From NCBI RefSeq assembly GCF_004349145.1, contig NZ_SMFO01000014.1:1-64000 (forward strand): a DNA stretch of 64,000 bases, in the 5' to 3' direction. The DNA is from Flavobacterium hiemivividum. Its GTDB lineage: Bacteria; Bacteroidota; Bacteroidia; Flavobacteriales; Flavobacteriaceae. The notes below the pieces were generated by a model. That model was given only the letters and a program-made list of their open reading frames with translations. It was not told the DNA's origin and did not search any database. Position numbers and translations under genes: made by a program. Shown here piece by piece: positions 25,187-34,400 of the stretch; the stretch's first letter is position 1, and every line of letters begins with the position of its first letter.

Positions 25187-26932
25187 ATGAAAAAAGTACT
25201 GCATAAGAAGTTAAATGAGTTACAAGCAACAGCAATTTGTGGAAATGATATTAGTTCTTCTTGTTTGTACGTTTCGGCTCTTACCATTATGTATGCTGGA
25301 CAATATGCATGGATTTCTTTACTATTTGTAGCTGTTGTTTTATTTTTATTTCGAAAGATATATGGAGAAGTTGTAGGAGCAATTCCGCTTAATGGTGGTG
25401 CGTATAATGTGTTATTAAATACTTCTACCAAGAAGATGGCTTCCCTTGCGGCAACATTAACGGTGTTATCTTATATGGCAACTGCAGTAATCTCAGCATC
25501 CGAAGGAATGCATTATCTCCATAGTATTATTCCAGGTATAAATATAACAATCACAACGGTTATCGTATTATTAACCTTTACCGGTTTAGTAATTCTAGGA
25601 ATTGGAGAATCAGCATTTGTTGCGGTAATTATTTTTATTATCCACATAGCTACACTTTGTTTATTAGTTATTGCTTCAGGATGGTTTCTAGTCAATCATG
25701 GCTTACAGACTTTTCATATCAACTGGAACCTGCCAGTTTCGTCAGGAGGTATTGTTAATGCACTGTTTTTAGGTTTTTCGGCTGCGATGTTAGGGATTTC
25801 TGGTTTCGAAAGTTCTGCAAATTTTGTTGAGGAGCAAGAAAATGGGGTGTTTCCAAAAACACTTCGCAACATGTGGGCCATCGTCAGTTTTTTTAATCCA
25901 ATGATCGCTTTCCTATTAATATGTATTATCCCTCTAGCAGAAGTGGGCGAACATCAACAATCCTTATTAGCCTTCCTTGGTAAAACAACAGGCGGTACTT
26001 GGCTTGCTTATATAATTTCCATTGACGCAGTTTTAGTTTTATGTGGAGCTGTTTTAACCTCTTTTGTAGGGGTGTCCGGTTTATTGAACCGTATGACATT
26101 AGACAGGATTTTACCAAATTACTTTTTAAAACAAAACAAACGAGGTGCACATTATCGAATAATTATTAGTTTTTTAATATTATGTCTTTCAGTTTTATTT
26201 GTTACTGGAGGTAATATTCTAACATTAGCTGGCGTATATACTTTCTCCTTCCTTGCCGTTATGGGATTATTTGGCATTGGAAATTTATTATTGAAGTTCA
26301 AGCGCAAAAAATTACCCCGACCAGAGAAAGCAAGAGGAATAGCGGTGGTAGCAGCCGTCGCTATGGTGGTTGTGGCTTTTATAGGCAATATTAAGTTGAA
26401 TGTGGACTCCTTCTATACTTTTATAAATTATCTCGTTCCTTCGTTACTGTTTGTAGGAATCATGTTAAACAGGTCGTTTCTCATTCAACTAACTATAGAC
26501 GCTTTAGAATACTTCTACAAACCAATGCGAAAAATGGTCATCTTCAGTAATCGCTATTTAATGAAATTGAATTTAAAAATAAACTCACAGGAGTTTGTGT
26601 TTTTTACTAAAGGAGATGACGTTGCTATTTTGAATAAAGTGATGCAGTACGTTCAAAATAATGAATCTACTAAAAAGTTAAAAATAGTAAACGTAAAATT
26701 GGAGGGAGCACCTTCTAACGAATCACTAATTATGGATCTTAAAGTTTTAGACCGCGCCTACCCAGATATTGATATTGAATTCATCGAACTTGAAGGCGTT
26801 TTTGGCCCGGAAATTATCGATGAGCTTTCAGAAAAATGGAAAATTCCAAAGAACTTTATGTTCATTGGTTCTCCCGGAGATCGCTTTTCTTATCGCGTTG
26901 CTGAATTAGGCGGAGTTCGCTTAATTATGTAA
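25187..26932 (+). CDS. APC-superfamily amino acid permease with C-terminal cytosolic domain
   Basis: The 581-residue protein has about 12 membrane segments (25-450) with APC features: the start TAICGNDISSSCLYVSALT (glycine-rich break in TM1) and AIPLNGGAYNVLLNTS. About 130 residues follow as a soluble domain with universal-stress-like alternation of strands and helices (KLKIVNVKLEG, DIDIEFIELEG, ending FMFIGSPGDRFSYRVAELGG). The domain could bind nucleotide and gate transport, but this is inference. The solute is probably an amino acid or amine. Confidence 0.88.
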   Translation: MKKVLHKKLNELQATAICGNDISSSCLYVSALTIMYAGQYAWISLLFVAVVLFLFRKIYGEVVGAIPLNGGAYNVLLNTSTKKMASLAATLTVLSYMATAVISASEGMHYLHSIIPGINITITTVIVLLTFTGLVILGIGESAFVAVIIFIIHIATLCLLVIASGWFLVNHGLQTFHINWNLPVSSGGIVNALFLGFSAAMLGISGFESSANFVEEQENGVFPKTLRNMWAIVSFFNPMIAFLLICIIPLAEVGEHQQSLLAFLGKTTGGTWLAYIISIDAVLVLCGAVLTSFVGVSGLLNRMTLDRILPNYFLKQNKRGAHYRIIISFLILCLSVLFVTGGNILTLAGVYTFSFLAVMGLFGIGNLLLKFKRKKLPRPEKARGIAVVAAVAMVVVAFIGNIKLNVDSFYTFINYLVPSLLFVGIMLNRSFLIQLTIDALEYFYKPMRKMVIFSNRYLMKLNLKINSQEFVFFTKGDDVAILNKVMQYVQNNESTKKLKIVNVKLEGAPSNESLIMDLKVLDRAYPDIDIEFIELEGVFGPEIIDELSEKWKIPKNFMFIGSPGDRFSYRVAELGGVRLIM

Positions 26933-27146
26933 CCTTAAGTTGTGGGAAATTAAAAACTAAGATTATCAAAAAGTAAAAAATAAAGTACATGAAAAAAATA
27001 GTCAACTACACACTCTTTAAATATAGTGATTGTTTCGCGTAGAAAACTTAATGAGAGAAATGAGAATTAAAATATTCGAATCTTTTAATGCTAACAATAT
27101 TACAATTCCTTTCCCACAGCGCGTTGTTCTCATTAATAAATAACAA

Positions 27147-28046
27147 ATGGAAGAGCAAATTCAAGAATACCTCTACAACCCAATAGTGGGTAAAATTGTA
27201 AGCTTCTTTATTGGACTAGCTGTTATTTGGATACTTATTAAAGCGATTCAAAAAAATCTGCTTTCTAAAATTGCTGACAATAATAATCGATACAAGGCAA
27301 AGAAATTTAGCAGTTTTACAGGTTATTTTTTAACTATAGTTCTTATAACGGTGATATTCAGTGACAAATTAGGGAACCTTACCGTTGCGCTCGGGGTTGC
27401 GGGAGCAGGTATTGCTTTTGCGCTTCAAGAAGTGATTGCTTCTTTTGCGGGATGGTTAGCGATCATGTTTGGCGGATTTTACAATACAGGTGATCGCGTA
27501 CAACTTGGCGGAATCAAAGGTGACGTAATGGATATTGGCGTACTTAGAACCACCATAATGGAAACTGGACAATGGGTTGACGGTGATTTATATAATGGTC
27601 GAATTGTGTTGATTGCCAATAGTTATGTTTTTAAGGAGCCGGTCTTTAATTACTCTGGTGATTTTCCTTTCTTATGGGATGAAATTAAAATTCCTATTCA
27701 ATATGGTAGTGATTATGCGAAAGCTAAAGAAATAATCCTCAAAGCCGGAATTGAAGTGGCTGGAGATTTAACTGTTAGATCAAAGGAAAAATGGAAAACA
27801 CTACAAAACAAATACCGTTTAGAAGACGCACAAACGGAGCCAATGATTACCTTAGTTACAAATGACAACTGGGCAGAATACACCCTTCGTTACGTAGTAG
27901 GCTATAAAAAAAGAAGAAGTACAAAATCTGAATTGTTTACCAAAATATTAACCGAAATTGAAACTACGAATGGAGCTGTAAAAATGGCTTCAGCAACATT
28001 TCATTTGGTAGAAGCACCTGATTTTAATATTAATGTTAGAAAATAA
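27147..28046 (+). CDS. MscS family mechanosensitive ion channel
   Basis: The 299-residue protein has two or three N-terminal membrane helices (about 13-85) and the pore helix with GVAGAGIAFALQEVIASFAGWLAIM, followed by the MscS beta domain (GDRVQLGGIKGDVMDIGVLRTTIME) and a C-terminal alpha/beta domain. It should act as an osmotic release valve in the inner membrane. It lies downstream of the APC permease by 214 bp. Confidence 0.93.
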   Translation: MEEQIQEYLYNPIVGKIVSFFIGLAVIWILIKAIQKNLLSKIADNNNRYKAKKFSSFTGYFLTIVLITVIFSDKLGNLTVALGVAGAGIAFALQEVIASFAGWLAIMFGGFYNTGDRVQLGGIKGDVMDIGVLRTTIMETGQWVDGDLYNGRIVLIANSYVFKEPVFNYSGDFPFLWDEIKIPIQYGSDYAKAKEIILKAGIEVAGDLTVRSKEKWKTLQNKYRLEDAQTEPMITLVTNDNWAEYTLRYVVGYKKRRSTKSELFTKILTEIETTNGAVKMASATFHLVEAPDFNINVRK

Positions 28047-28325
28047 AGAATAAAAGCCAAAACTATATCTTCGCACGAATGCTTTTTAGCTTTTAGCAAT
28101 TGCAAAATATTGGCCCTTTAGAAATAAAAGTAATAGATTACAAACTCCATTATTTATAAACACGCATTGTTGAAAAGAAAATTACAAAAAAACTTACTTT
28201 TTAGAGTTTCTTATCTAATTATTATTATATTTATTAGTCCCCAATTTACGATTAACTAGACCTATAAATTTTTAAAAATTATACGGCATACATTTACCTG
28301 TATACCTAACTTGAATTTATTAGCG

Positions 28326-30059
28326 ATGGATTATACGAATTTAAATACCACTAAAGTAGCCACCGATTTTTATAAACTACAACAAGATTACAAGGCATTA
28401 AAAGATCGATTTGATACCATAGTTGATCAATATCAAACTAATAAAAATCAAATTAATCACATTAATGAAAAACTCACTGTTTCTTTAGAAAACATGTCGG
28501 ATGCATTTGTTGCCATTGACAATGACTGGAAATATACTTTTGTAAACCAAAAAGCCTGTCAAATGTTTGAAAAACAACCAGAAGACCTCATTGGTAAAAA
28601 TGCTTGGGTTATATTTCCTGAAGCTGTAGGAAAACCATTCCACAAAGTATATTACAAGGCTATGAGAACCAAAAAGGAAATAATTTTCGAAGACTATTTC
28701 GTGCCATGGCATCGTTGGTTTGAAAATCGTGTAATTCCAAGTAAAGAAGGGATTGTTGTTTTTTTTCAGGATATAACAGAACGCAAGTTAGCAGAACAAA
28801 AATCGAAAGACCTGAATGCAAAACTCGAGACACGAAATAGAGAGTTGTACGAGAGCATTATACAAATTCAAAAAATCAATACTGAATTAATTCATGCAAA
28901 AGAGAAAGCCGAAGAAGGCGACCGATTAAAATCGGCTTTTCTAGCAAATATGAGTCACGAAATTCGCACTCCAATGAACGGTATTTTAGGCTTTACGGCA
29001 CTTTTAAAGGAGCCTAAACTTTCAGGAGATGAACAACGGGAGTATATTCGTGTGATTGAAAAGAGTGGCGACAGAATGCTTAACATCATAAATGACATCG
29101 TTAGTGTCTCAAAAATAGAATCTGGACAAGTGAGTCTATCTTATAAAGAAACTTCAATTAAAGATCAAATTGAATCGATCTATATTATTTTTAAAAATGA
29201 AGCCGTACAAAAAAACATTCAGCTTAAAATAAACAATTCTATCGCTGAAAACGAGAATCTAATACGGACAGATCAAGAAAAAGTCCGAATTATACTTTCT
29301 CATTTACTAAGCAATGCCTTAAAATTCACTGCATCTGGATCCATTGAAATAGGTTGTTTTAAAAACTTAAACACGATCACTTTTTACGTTAAGGATTCCG
29401 GCATCGGAATTAATCCTAGTAAAAAAGATGTTATTTTCGAACGTTTCATACAAGAGGACGATTCTTTAAACAGAAGCTATGAAGGCGCAGGATTGGGTTT
29501 ATACATTTCTAAATCCTACGTTGATCTTCTGGGTGGTAAAATTTGGGCCGAGAATAATAGTGACAGCGGAGCCGCCTTTTATTTTAAAATCCCCATTATT
29601 AAACCCCATGAAATTGACAAGGAATTCCAAACTCCGCTGCCGCAGATTCCTTACGTAACTCAACAATTGAAAATACTAGTAGCTGAGGATGACAGTATTT
29701 CGTTAAAGTTTATTTCTAAAATTTTAAAGATATTCGGTGAAAATTTATTGATAGCCAGAAATGGATTTGAAGCGGTCAATTTATGTAAAAACAACCCCGA
29801 TATTGATATCGTTCTAATGGACATTCAAATGCCTGTCATGAACGGATACGAAGCAATTAAAAAGATAAGAGAGTTTAATCAAGACGTAATTATCATCACA
29901 CAAAGCGCATTCGTGTTTACGGATGAAGCTGAAAAAGCAATTGAAGTTGGAGGCAATGGCTACGTTTCGAAGCCAATTGATAAGAAACAATTAATTGATC
30001 ATATTAACGAACAAATAATGACTTCAAGAGTTAAATCGCTTGCTAAGAGTCTTTCCTAA
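28326..30059 (+). CDS. Hybrid sensor histidine kinase with PAS and receiver domains
   Basis: The 577-residue cytosolic protein has, in order, a coiled coil (about 20-55), a PAS domain (about 55-160, ALIDNDWKYTFVNQKA-like), a second coiled coil, HisKA with the phospho-accepting His in LANMSHEIRTPMNG, and a HATPase (DSGIG, GAGLGLYISK). A C-terminal receiver has its phospho-Asp in VLMDIQMPVMNG. No membrane segment is seen, so it senses a cytosolic signal. The ATG at 28326 is preferred to a TTG five codons upstream. It converges with menC, overlapping it by 17 nt at the 3' ends. Confidence 0.92.
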   Translation: MDYTNLNTTKVATDFYKLQQDYKALKDRFDTIVDQYQTNKNQINHINEKLTVSLENMSDAFVAIDNDWKYTFVNQKACQMFEKQPEDLIGKNAWVIFPEAVGKPFHKVYYKAMRTKKEIIFEDYFVPWHRWFENRVIPSKEGIVVFFQDITERKLAEQKSKDLNAKLETRNRELYESIIQIQKINTELIHAKEKAEEGDRLKSAFLANMSHEIRTPMNGILGFTALLKEPKLSGDEQREYIRVIEKSGDRMLNIINDIVSVSKIESGQVSLSYKETSIKDQIESIYIIFKNEAVQKNIQLKINNSIAENENLIRTDQEKVRIILSHLLSNALKFTASGSIEIGCFKNLNTITFYVKDSGIGINPSKKDVIFERFIQEDDSLNRSYEGAGLGLYISKSYVDLLGGKIWAENNSDSGAAFYFKIPIIKPHEIDKEFQTPLPQIPYVTQQLKILVAEDDSISLKFISKILKIFGENLLIARNGFEAVNLCKNNPDIDIVLMDIQMPVMNGYEAIKKIREFNQDVIIITQSAFVFTDEAEKAIEVGGNGYVSKPIDKKQLIDHINEQIMTSRVKSLAKSLS

Positions 30060-31098
30060 ATTCAGCTAAATTAAACTTCCAGCCAAGGTCTTTTTCATAC
30101 CAAAGTTGCCCTTCTGAAACTTCTAGCGGACACTCAAAATTATTAGTATAAAGTGCGCCTGTTCCAAGTCCTTGCGGCATCAAATTAGCTTGTAAAAAGG
30201 TCCATTGTGCAATAGCATTCAAGCCAATATTACTCTCTAAAGCAGAGGTAATCCACCATCCAATTTGGTGCTTTTCGGCCAGCGATATCCATTCTTGTGT
30301 CCCTCGAAAACCGCCTATAAAGCTAGGCTTTAAAATGATATATTGCGGCTTTATTTTTTGTAGTAATCGCTCTTTTTCTTCGAATGAAAACACGCCAATC
30401 AACTCTTCATCTAAGGCAATAGGAAAAGGAGTCGTTTTACACAGTTCTGACATACTGTCAGTGTTATTTTTCAGTATCGGCTGTTCTATACTATGCAGCT
30501 TAAATTCAGATAGTTGCAGTAATTTATCTAAAGCTTCATTTAAAGCAAAAGCACCATTTGCATCTACCCTAATTTCAACTTGTTCTGGAGTAAAATGTTG
30601 CCTAATATAGCGCAATAATTGCAATTCTTTATCGAAATCTATAGCTCCTATTTTTAGTTTCACACAAGTGAATCCTTGCGCTAATTTTTCTTCAATTTGC
30701 TGCTTCATAAAAGCCGCTTCACCCATCCAAACGAGACCGTTAATTTGGATTGATTTATTGCCCTCAGTGAAGGCCGAAGGAAACAGTAAAAAAGGGGTTT
30801 CGCTTTGCAAAGATTGAAATGCCATTTCGACGCCAAACTGGATGGATGGAAACTCAATTAGCGCCTCCCACAGTTGGTCTTTTCCTAGATGAATATTTTC
30901 ACAAGTCCATCGTATTTTCTCTTCATAATCTGGTCTGTCGTCAACACTCAAACCTCTCAAAATACCGCACTCACCTACTCCTGTTTTTCCACCTTTTTCA
31001 AGCACTAAAAACCAGGTTTCTTTTTCAGTCATCACGCCTCGAGAAGTTCCAGATGGACGTTTGAAATCGAGTATGTATTTATGATAGGTTGCTTTCAT
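30043..31098 (-). CDS. menC: o-Succinylbenzoate synthase (menaquinone biosynthesis)
   Basis: The 351-residue enolase-superfamily enzyme dehydrates SHCHC to o-succinylbenzoate. The acid/base lysines are visible as VKLKIG (K147, K149), the metal ligands as RVDANG (D179), SIEQP (E205) and LDEEL (D230), and the second-half lysine as ILKPS (K257). ATG at 31098 is chosen. A start 20 codons upstream would read through a repetitive stretch (31099-31158) of CTAAGG/CGCAAGG units and is not conserved-looking. Other menaquinone genes (menA, menB, menD) are nearby on the same strand. Confidence 0.93.
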   Translation of the reverse strand: MKATYHKYILDFKRPSGTSRGVMTEKETWFLVLEKGGKTGVGECGILRGLSVDDRPDYEEKIRWTCENIHLGKDQLWEALIEFPSIQFGVEMAFQSLQSETPFLLFPSAFTEGNKSIQINGLVWMGEAAFMKQQIEEKLAQGFTCVKLKIGAIDFDKELQLLRYIRQHFTPEQVEIRVDANGAFALNEALDKLLQLSEFKLHSIEQPILKNNTDSMSELCKTTPFPIALDEELIGVFSFEEKERLLQKIKPQYIILKPSFIGGFRGTQEWISLAEKHQIGWWITSALESNIGLNAIAQWTFLQANLMPQGLGTGALYTNNFECPLEVSEGQLWYEKDLGWKFNLAEFRKDS

Positions 31099-31158
31099 GT
31101 TTTTCTTAACCGCTAAGGGCACTAAGGTTTTCGCAAGGTTCGCTAAGTTTTTATTCAA
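31099..31158. repeat. Degenerate CGCTAAGG-type repeat upstream of menC
   Basis: The stretch contains imperfect units CGCTAAGGGCACTAAGG and CGCAAGGTTCGCTAAG. It matches the short-period CGCAAAG/CTAAGG repeats common in flavobacterial intergenic DNA. It falsely extends the menC reading frame. Confidence 0.5.
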
Positions 31159-31189
31159 AATTCTTTTCTATTGCACTTAAATAATCAAA

Positions 31190-31375
31190 TTAGAATTTTA
31201 GTCTAATTAAAAACGATAATCCAACTAATAAAATCCCAAAAAGACACAGTATAAAAAATAAATAAGTTGGCCATGCATTGTCAAAATACATTTTAATATT
31301 TAAAATTATCCCTGTAATAAGTAAAACCAAACCTACAATTCGCATATAGATTATTACTTTATTCCTGTTTTTCAA
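31190..31375 (-). CDS. Small two-helix membrane protein
   Basis: The 61-residue protein is a helical hairpin: a first hydrophobic segment (IVGLVLLITGIILNI, about 13-27) and a second (YLFFILCLFGILLVGLSFLI, 38-57), with the polar NAWPT loop between them. No known family is recognised. It overlaps the upstream TPR gene by 4 nt, so the two are translated from one message and may act together in the membrane. Confidence 0.6.
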   Translation of the reverse strand: MKNRNKVIIYMRIVGLVLLITGIILNIKMYFDNAWPTYLFFILCLFGILLVGLSFLIRLKF

Positions 31376-32574
31376 TTTGACAACAACTTCAAAACTCTCT
31401 CAAAATCATCATTTTTAATTCCTGCCTTTTTAAAAGAAGTAAAATCTTGTTTTATTTTTTGAGTCCAACTCAGGCTTTCGTTCACATTTTGAGATTGATA
31501 TTCTTTGTAAATGGATTTTGCATTTCGATATTCATCATTCAACAAATAAGCGTGCGCCAAATTTAGTTTTACCAATAACTCAGTATCATCCAGCTTCTCG
31601 CCTTCCTGCAAGAATTTTATTGCTTTGCCGTATTGCTTGGTTATAATATATGCGTAACCAATATTTGCATAATCAATAGCTGTTGCTTTCTTATCGTTAA
31701 TTATTCTGAGATACTGCTCAATAGCGCGGCCATATTCGCCTCTCTTAGTAAAAACTGCAGCCTGGGTACGCAAATCAGCATAAATACCGCTAGAAACGCC
31801 TGTTTCGTTAACACAGCTCTCCCCACTCTCTTTATACGCCTTCGCTTGCTCTATAGCAAGAAGATCCTGAAATTCCTGAAACTTATATTTCTTTTGAATT
31901 TTCTCTTGAATACAAATACAAAAATCATCAGAATTAGCCAATTTCCTGGCTAAGGCCGAGGTTTTACATTGATTGATCACAAATTTTCTATTTTCTAATG
32001 TCCAGCCTCTACTTAATTTAGTATCTACCCAGGGCACGACTTCTAGAACGATTTTTTGTTTCATAATCCAATTTGAACTTTCGAAACCAAACCATAAATT
32101 TCTAGTTGCGCTTTTTAAACACGATGATTTATCGATTGATAATCGTTTAGCATCCTTGCTCAGCGGCGATTCTTGCGCTAAGCAAGCCTGATCCATTTTA
32201 CCGCTTTTTTGATAGGCTAACGCCAGTTCGTTTGACGAGAAAACAGCATACTTACTTTTGTCATCTCCTGAAATGCGAGAAAGCAAAAAAACTGCACCCG
32301 CAGAACCTTGACTGATCCCTGTAGGATCTGGAATAGCTTTTAAAACCGAAACTAAACTGCCGGCCATTTTCTGGTTGTCGTCTAAAAGTGTAATTCGATA
32401 GATCAACTCCGTGGTTCCAACAGGGAAATCGTCGGTTTTGATGACAATTCTGTCTCGGGCAGAAACAATAATTTCTTTTGTTGTCGCTCTGTCTTTGTCC
32501 CAATAACCGTCTTGCTGAGCAAATCCCGACTGATAAAAAATGCTAATCAATAGCAGAAAAACTATTCTATTCAC
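31372..32574 (-). CDS. Exported TPR-repeat protein
   Basis: The 400-residue protein has a signal peptide ending GFAQQ (20). An N-terminal beta domain of unknown type follows (about 25-200; KEIIVSARDRIVIKTDDFPVGTTELIYR), then at least three tetratricopeptide units near the C-terminus, for example AIDYANIGYAYIITKQYGKAI and VKLNLAHAYLLNDEYRNAKSI. It probably scaffolds protein contacts in the periplasm. A small membrane protein gene overlaps its end. Confidence 0.85.
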   Translation of the reverse strand: MNRIVFLLLISIFYQSGFAQQDGYWDKDRATTKEIIVSARDRIVIKTDDFPVGTTELIYRITLLDDNQKMAGSLVSVLKAIPDPTGISQGSAGAVFLLSRISGDDKSKYAVFSSNELALAYQKSGKMDQACLAQESPLSKDAKRLSIDKSSCLKSATRNLWFGFESSNWIMKQKIVLEVVPWVDTKLSRGWTLENRKFVINQCKTSALARKLANSDDFCICIQEKIQKKYKFQEFQDLLAIEQAKAYKESGESCVNETGVSSGIYADLRTQAAVFTKRGEYGRAIEQYLRIINDKKATAIDYANIGYAYIITKQYGKAIKFLQEGEKLDDTELLVKLNLAHAYLLNDEYRNAKSIYKEYQSQNVNESLSWTQKIKQDFTSFKKAGIKNDDFERVLKLLSN

Positions 32575-32602
32575 TGGTGCTTCTTGTATTTAATTTACGA
32601 AA

Positions 32603-32682
32603 CTAGCCCAGATGGAAGTGGAAATCCTTATGTGCCTGGGTTAGGCACATAAGATTGCAACGTACAGCTGGAAATAGCTCCT
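32603..32682 (+). repeat. Dispersed hairpin repeat, copy 2
   Basis: The left arm CTAGCCCAGATGGAAGTGG and the right arm with CAGCTGGAAATAGCTCC match copy 1. The core CTTATGTGCCT-GGGTT-AGGCACATAAG is a perfect 11-bp hairpin unrelated in sequence to copy 1. It lies between the TPR gene and the UPF0173 gene. Confidence 0.8.
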
Positions 32683-32690
32683 AAATCATT

Positions 32691-33368
32691 TTATAATTCG
32701 ATGCTCTCGCCTATTTTTAGCAACATCAGATCTTTTCCTTTATTGAAAAACTTTTGAATGGCTTCTTTATGATCGATTTCGATATAACCAAAGGTATCAT
32801 AGTGATAACCCAATACCTTATCGCATTCCACAAAGTCTGACGCTAAAATTGCATCCTCGACATCCATAGTAAAATTATCGCCTATAGGAAGAATTGCTAA
32901 ATCAAGCTTGGTACGCATGGGGATCAACTTCATATCCATTGTAAGGGCAGTATCTCCCGCGATATAAATGTTTTTATGTTCGCCCTCAATTACAAAACCG
33001 CCCGGATTGCCTCCGTTAGAACCGTCTGGAAACGAACTAGAATGAACAGCATTTACATATTTCACTTTCCCGAAATCAAAATTCCAGCTTCCGCCGTGAT
33101 TCATAGGATGTGCTTGCAATCCTTTAGTCGCATAATAACCCGCGATTTCCGCATTTGAAACGATGACTGCGTTTGTGCGTTTTGCAATCGCTTCTACATC
33201 CAGAATATGATCGCCGTGCGCATGTGTCAGCAAAATATAATCAGCCTTCAACGTACTGATATCGATATGCTCCGCTAATGGATTTCCAGAAATGAAAGGA
33301 TCTACTAAGATGTGTTTTCCGCCTACCTTGATACCAAGTGCGGCATGTCCGTAAAATGTTATTTTCAT
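32691..33368 (-). CDS. Metallo-beta-lactamase fold hydrolase, UPF0173 family
   Basis: The 225-residue protein has the MBL zinc motif THAHGDH (48-54), the MBL strand ILVDPF (20-25) and a later histidine in GYHYDTFG. This is the stand-alone UPF0173 form. It hydrolyses an unknown ester or phosphoester in the cytosol. It is 14 bp downstream of menA on the minus strand, probably one transcript. Confidence 0.9.
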   Translation of the reverse strand: MKITFYGHAALGIKVGGKHILVDPFISGNPLAEHIDISTLKADYILLTHAHGDHILDVEAIAKRTNAVIVSNAEIAGYYATKGLQAHPMNHGGSWNFDFGKVKYVNAVHSSSFPDGSNGGNPGGFVIEGEHKNIYIAGDTALTMDMKLIPMRTKLDLAILPIGDNFTMDVEDAILASDFVECDKVLGYHYDTFGYIEIDHKEAIQKFFNKGKDLMLLKIGESIEL

Positions 33369-33382
33369 AATTTATAGTTTAA

Positions 33383-34345
33383 TTATCGCCCTCCTAAAAG
33401 AGTATTCACAATGATATCTGAAAAGAAATAAATCATACATAAGGCCAGCAATACCGAAAGCAAAAATGTGCTTAGCGCCAATTTTTTCAATTCGGGATCT
33501 AATGCCTTGGCATTTTTGTTTTTATAAACAGTAATTAAATGATTAGTTAAAGGAAGATAAGCCAGTAAAAACAAGTATTGATCAAATTTAAAGTTATTAA
33601 TCAAAGCAAAAACTAATACTAAAATCATAGAAAAAATGACCAAAAAATAATGATACAGTTTCGCTTTTTTTCCACCCATTTTAACAACCAGAGTATTCTT
33701 ACCTACTTTTCTGTCTGATTCTTCATCACGCATATTATTCAAATTCAAAACACCTACACTCAAGAATCCTATAGCCGCTGCTGGTAATAAGAGTTCGATA
33801 TCGATTTGTTCTGAATATAAAAAATTTACCCCTAATGTACTCACTAGTCCAAAAAACACAAATACAAATACATCGCCAAACCCTCTATAACCATAAGCTT
33901 TTGAACCAATGGTGTATCGAATTGCTGATAAAATAGCGAGGATCCCCAATACCAAATAGAATAATGAGTAGTAAATATTGGTGTCAGTGAAAGCAAAATA
34001 AATCAACAATATTGCAGAAAGTAATGTTAGCAAGGCTGTAATTATAATTGCTACTTTCATTGCTTGTGGAGTAATCACCCCGCTTTGAATCGCTCTTTTT
34101 GGCCCTACCCTGTCCTCATTATCCGTTCCTTTTATCCCATCACCATAATCATTGGCAAAATTAGATAAGATTTGCAATCCGAGCGTCGTTAAAATAGCAA
34201 AACCAAAAATCCGCCAATTAAAAACTTCTGTTGGGGTAAGTATATTGTCTGTTGGGTTTGCCAATGCATACATACTTCCTACTATTATTCCAGAAACAGA
34301 TAATGGTAATGTTCTAATTCGCGCTGCTTCAATCCAATGTCTCAT
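33383..34345 (-). CDS. menA: 1,4-Dihydroxy-2-naphthoate polyprenyltransferase
   Basis: The 320-residue UbiA-type membrane enzyme has about nine helices. The first Asp-rich motif is NFANDYGDGIKGTD (about 61-74) and the second NMRDEESDRKVGKNT (about 204-218), both needed for Mg-prenyl-diphosphate binding. It opens with the MenA-typical RHWIEAARIRTLPLSVSGI. It prenylates DHNA to demethylmenaquinone in the inner membrane. It is followed closely by the UPF0173 hydrolase. Confidence 0.95.
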   Translation of the reverse strand: MRHWIEAARIRTLPLSVSGIIVGSMYALANPTDNILTPTEVFNWRIFGFAILTTLGLQILSNFANDYGDGIKGTDNEDRVGPKRAIQSGVITPQAMKVAIIITALLTLLSAILLIYFAFTDTNIYYSLFYLVLGILAILSAIRYTIGSKAYGYRGFGDVFVFVFFGLVSTLGVNFLYSEQIDIELLLPAAAIGFLSVGVLNLNNMRDEESDRKVGKNTLVVKMGGKKAKLYHYFLVIFSMILVLVFALINNFKFDQYLFLLAYLPLTNHLITVYKNKNAKALDPELKKLALSTFLLSVLLALCMIYFFSDIIVNTLLGGR

Positions 34346-34400
34346 TTTATTTTATTTAATTATATTTTTTAAATTTTTATTTTAAGCCTTTTTTAATGGC

